Assembly (NCBI RefSeq): GCF_016587435.1
Contig: NZ_BNJJ01000023.1
Coordinates: forward strand, 62,001-126,000
Origin: Dictyobacter formicarum
GTDB lineage: Bacteria > Chloroflexota > Ktedonobacteria > Ktedonobacterales > Ktedonobacteraceae
Length of the DNA stretch: 64,000 nt
Direction: 5' to 3'
Every line of letters begins with the position of its first letter. Positions within the stretch are counted from its first letter, which is position 1. The position numbers and the translations under genes were made by a program. The notes beneath the pieces were generated by a model that was not told where the DNA came from, did not search any database, and worked only from the letters and a program-made list of their open reading frames with translations. Below are positions 63,801 to 64,000 of the stretch, in pieces.

Positions 63801-63973
63801 CATATGATCTGGGCATGGTGTCGAGACACTGATGGATCTGAAATAACAATATCATTACCAGGTTCACGCCCCAAATTGGTAATGGGCTTGGTAATATGAA
63901 AGGACTTGCCGGCCAGCGAACCGGTCAAGAACTGTAGAGAACCAAGCACGGAAGGATTGTTTACCGCATCCAT
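60836..63973 (-). CDS. triple-FHA ABC transporter (ABCG-like half-transporter)
   Basis: 1045 aa. Three FHA domains that bind phosphothreonine: ~20-95 (NLGREPGNDIVISDPSVSRH), ~215-300 (DIGRDPSNTIVINRPTVSSF) and ~325-405 (TFGRAPDNMVVLKHPQVSSH). A Pro/Asn-rich linker lies between the first two. Next comes an ABC ATPase: Walker A GGSGAGKSTLMDAL (~454), signature LSGGQRKRVSIAL (~560), Walker B FFLDEPTSGLDPG (~580), then an ABC-2 membrane domain of about six helices. FHA domains suggest control by Ser/Thr kinases, one of which is at 2.4 kb. No clear ribosome site precedes ATG 63973. Confidence 0.93.
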   Translation of the reverse strand: MDAVNNPSVLGSLQFLTGSLAGKSFHITKPITNLGREPGNDIVISDPSVSRHHAQIIWNGSVWSIKKAAAQNTITLNQREVNQSPLNDRDTIGLGQGTTFLFLVAEAARPTPPNTERGSTPNLAQPAVPPAYANLANNLPFKAANQPPVQQQAPNFGPAVLNQANNYAPPSAYGINEHIPTATQRSSFEGGTIASVQPGSSIPTLEVSTNTDQEKHTYPLTPDRQVFDIGRDPSNTIVINRPTVSSFHAQIVREGNQLVLIHPHPKRGHTLNGLTFQGQNIGGQQQFRRVLTRGDVFRISDANGTFVSLTFNDGSGQIQDVVPELQPIQLGAPVITFGRAPDNMVVLKHPQVSSHHARLEQLPGGGYRIIDQGSTNHVYVNTQRTSNQVLNQGDIIRIGPFKLTYTGTVLTQQDESYGIRIDALNLKKEGNKHVVLLNDISFAIPPRKFVALVGGSGAGKSTLMDALNGLRPAQQGVVLYNGQDYYRNLASFSTQLGYVPQDDIIHRELTVERALYYAARLRLPQDFTEKQIQERIDEVLEDVEMKHRRSLLVNKLSGGQRKRVSIALELLANPSVFFLDEPTSGLDPGLDRKMMLLLRKLADKGHTIVLVTHATNNINACDYICFLCQGGKLAYFGPPNDAKAYFGKTDFAEIYSALEPTDENPNIPAEAENRFRQSPDYARYVVGNIQQGPAGNAHRNAPAAPINPPKRGNPFKQFVLLCMRYIELIMNDRVNLAILVLQAPIIGLLLLGLTGHGAFNSNKVATCVARVNMLDPTSHKTDNCQVVVDFMKTDQGKLAAQQQHLSPDDFLNHSILPGSGTDAQKVLFIMSFAAIMFGCINGSREIVKEAAIYRRERSVNLGIAPYLFSKIAVLGTFSLVQSLILVFMVWLVAPYQNSVLLPPFLEIYVSMALTSLAGLMTGLLISAIVPNNDRAMSIVPLPLIPQVIFAGVIFSLDSPKFLQIPGAFFTTRWSMAAMGTTVGLHGDKLNTDSFSYVSNLFTSVNGSNHGAAVAHLFLSWGVLAAMILIQGVIIAWFLKRKDVRA

Positions 63974-64000
63974 GAAAACATACCATGGTGTTACTTCTCA

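Overview
The window looks like a chromosomal segment of a Chloroflexota bacterium of the Ktedonobacteria type. This is inferred from gene content and style: a Ser/Thr kinase with a multi-span membrane tail, an FHA-ABC fusion, MEDS and FIST sensory proteins, two large class A PBPs, and long intergenic spacers full of repeats. GC content is moderate. No rRNA, phage, plasmid or CRISPR locus is visible. Two tRNAs (Val-TAC, Leu-GAG) open the window.

Layout. 0.3-6.7 kb: anchored lysozyme-like protein, membrane Ser/Thr kinase followed by miaA, a stand-alone RAM-domain protein and a GNAT acetyltransferase. 6.7-13 kb: HTH-membrane-lectin protein, a three-gene ABC-2 exporter operon, and a divergent NarL-type two-component pair that probably controls it. 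13.3-16.5 kb: two Gfo/Idh/MocA dehydrogenases around an AraC regulator. 16.7-23.2 kb: two class A penicillin-binding proteins and a MerR/excisionase-type regulator. 24.2-30.8 kb: two giant paralogous FtsX-type permeases, then a convergent NUDIX gene. 31.8-42.7 kb: hydrophilic protein, M3 oligopeptidase, FIST protein, LarA-like protein, polyphosphate kinase, CCA-adding enzyme, a broken PLD-like gene and a small anchored protein. 43.1-50.6 kb: ribonuclease J, FtsK (frameshifted N-terminus), GNAT and trmD. 50.7-56 kb: PAS histidine kinase/OmpR regulator, UroD-family protein, and a NUDIX / membrane protein / MEDS cluster. 56.8-64 kb: AIM24-type protein, coaBC plus a small coiled-coil protein, an MFS fragment and a triple-FHA ABC transporter.

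The most unusual content lies between the genes. Fourteen intergenic hairpins, most with perfect 14-34 bp stems, are scattered over 48 kb. Their stems differ from copy to copy, yet 12 of 14 close with GC-N(3-5)-GC. They sit beside recurring GC-rich flanking modules. Several have T-runs 5' and A-runs 3', the opposite polarity to an intrinsic terminator. Two copies of a ~392 bp element with ~33 bp terminal inverted repeats (31.3 and 56.3 kb) adjoin such hairpins. I read these as one mosaic family of non-autonomous repeats whose arms stay matched while the copies diverge. Mechanism and mobility are inference. Ordinary terminators (e.g. after ribonuclease J) are present too and differ clearly from this family.
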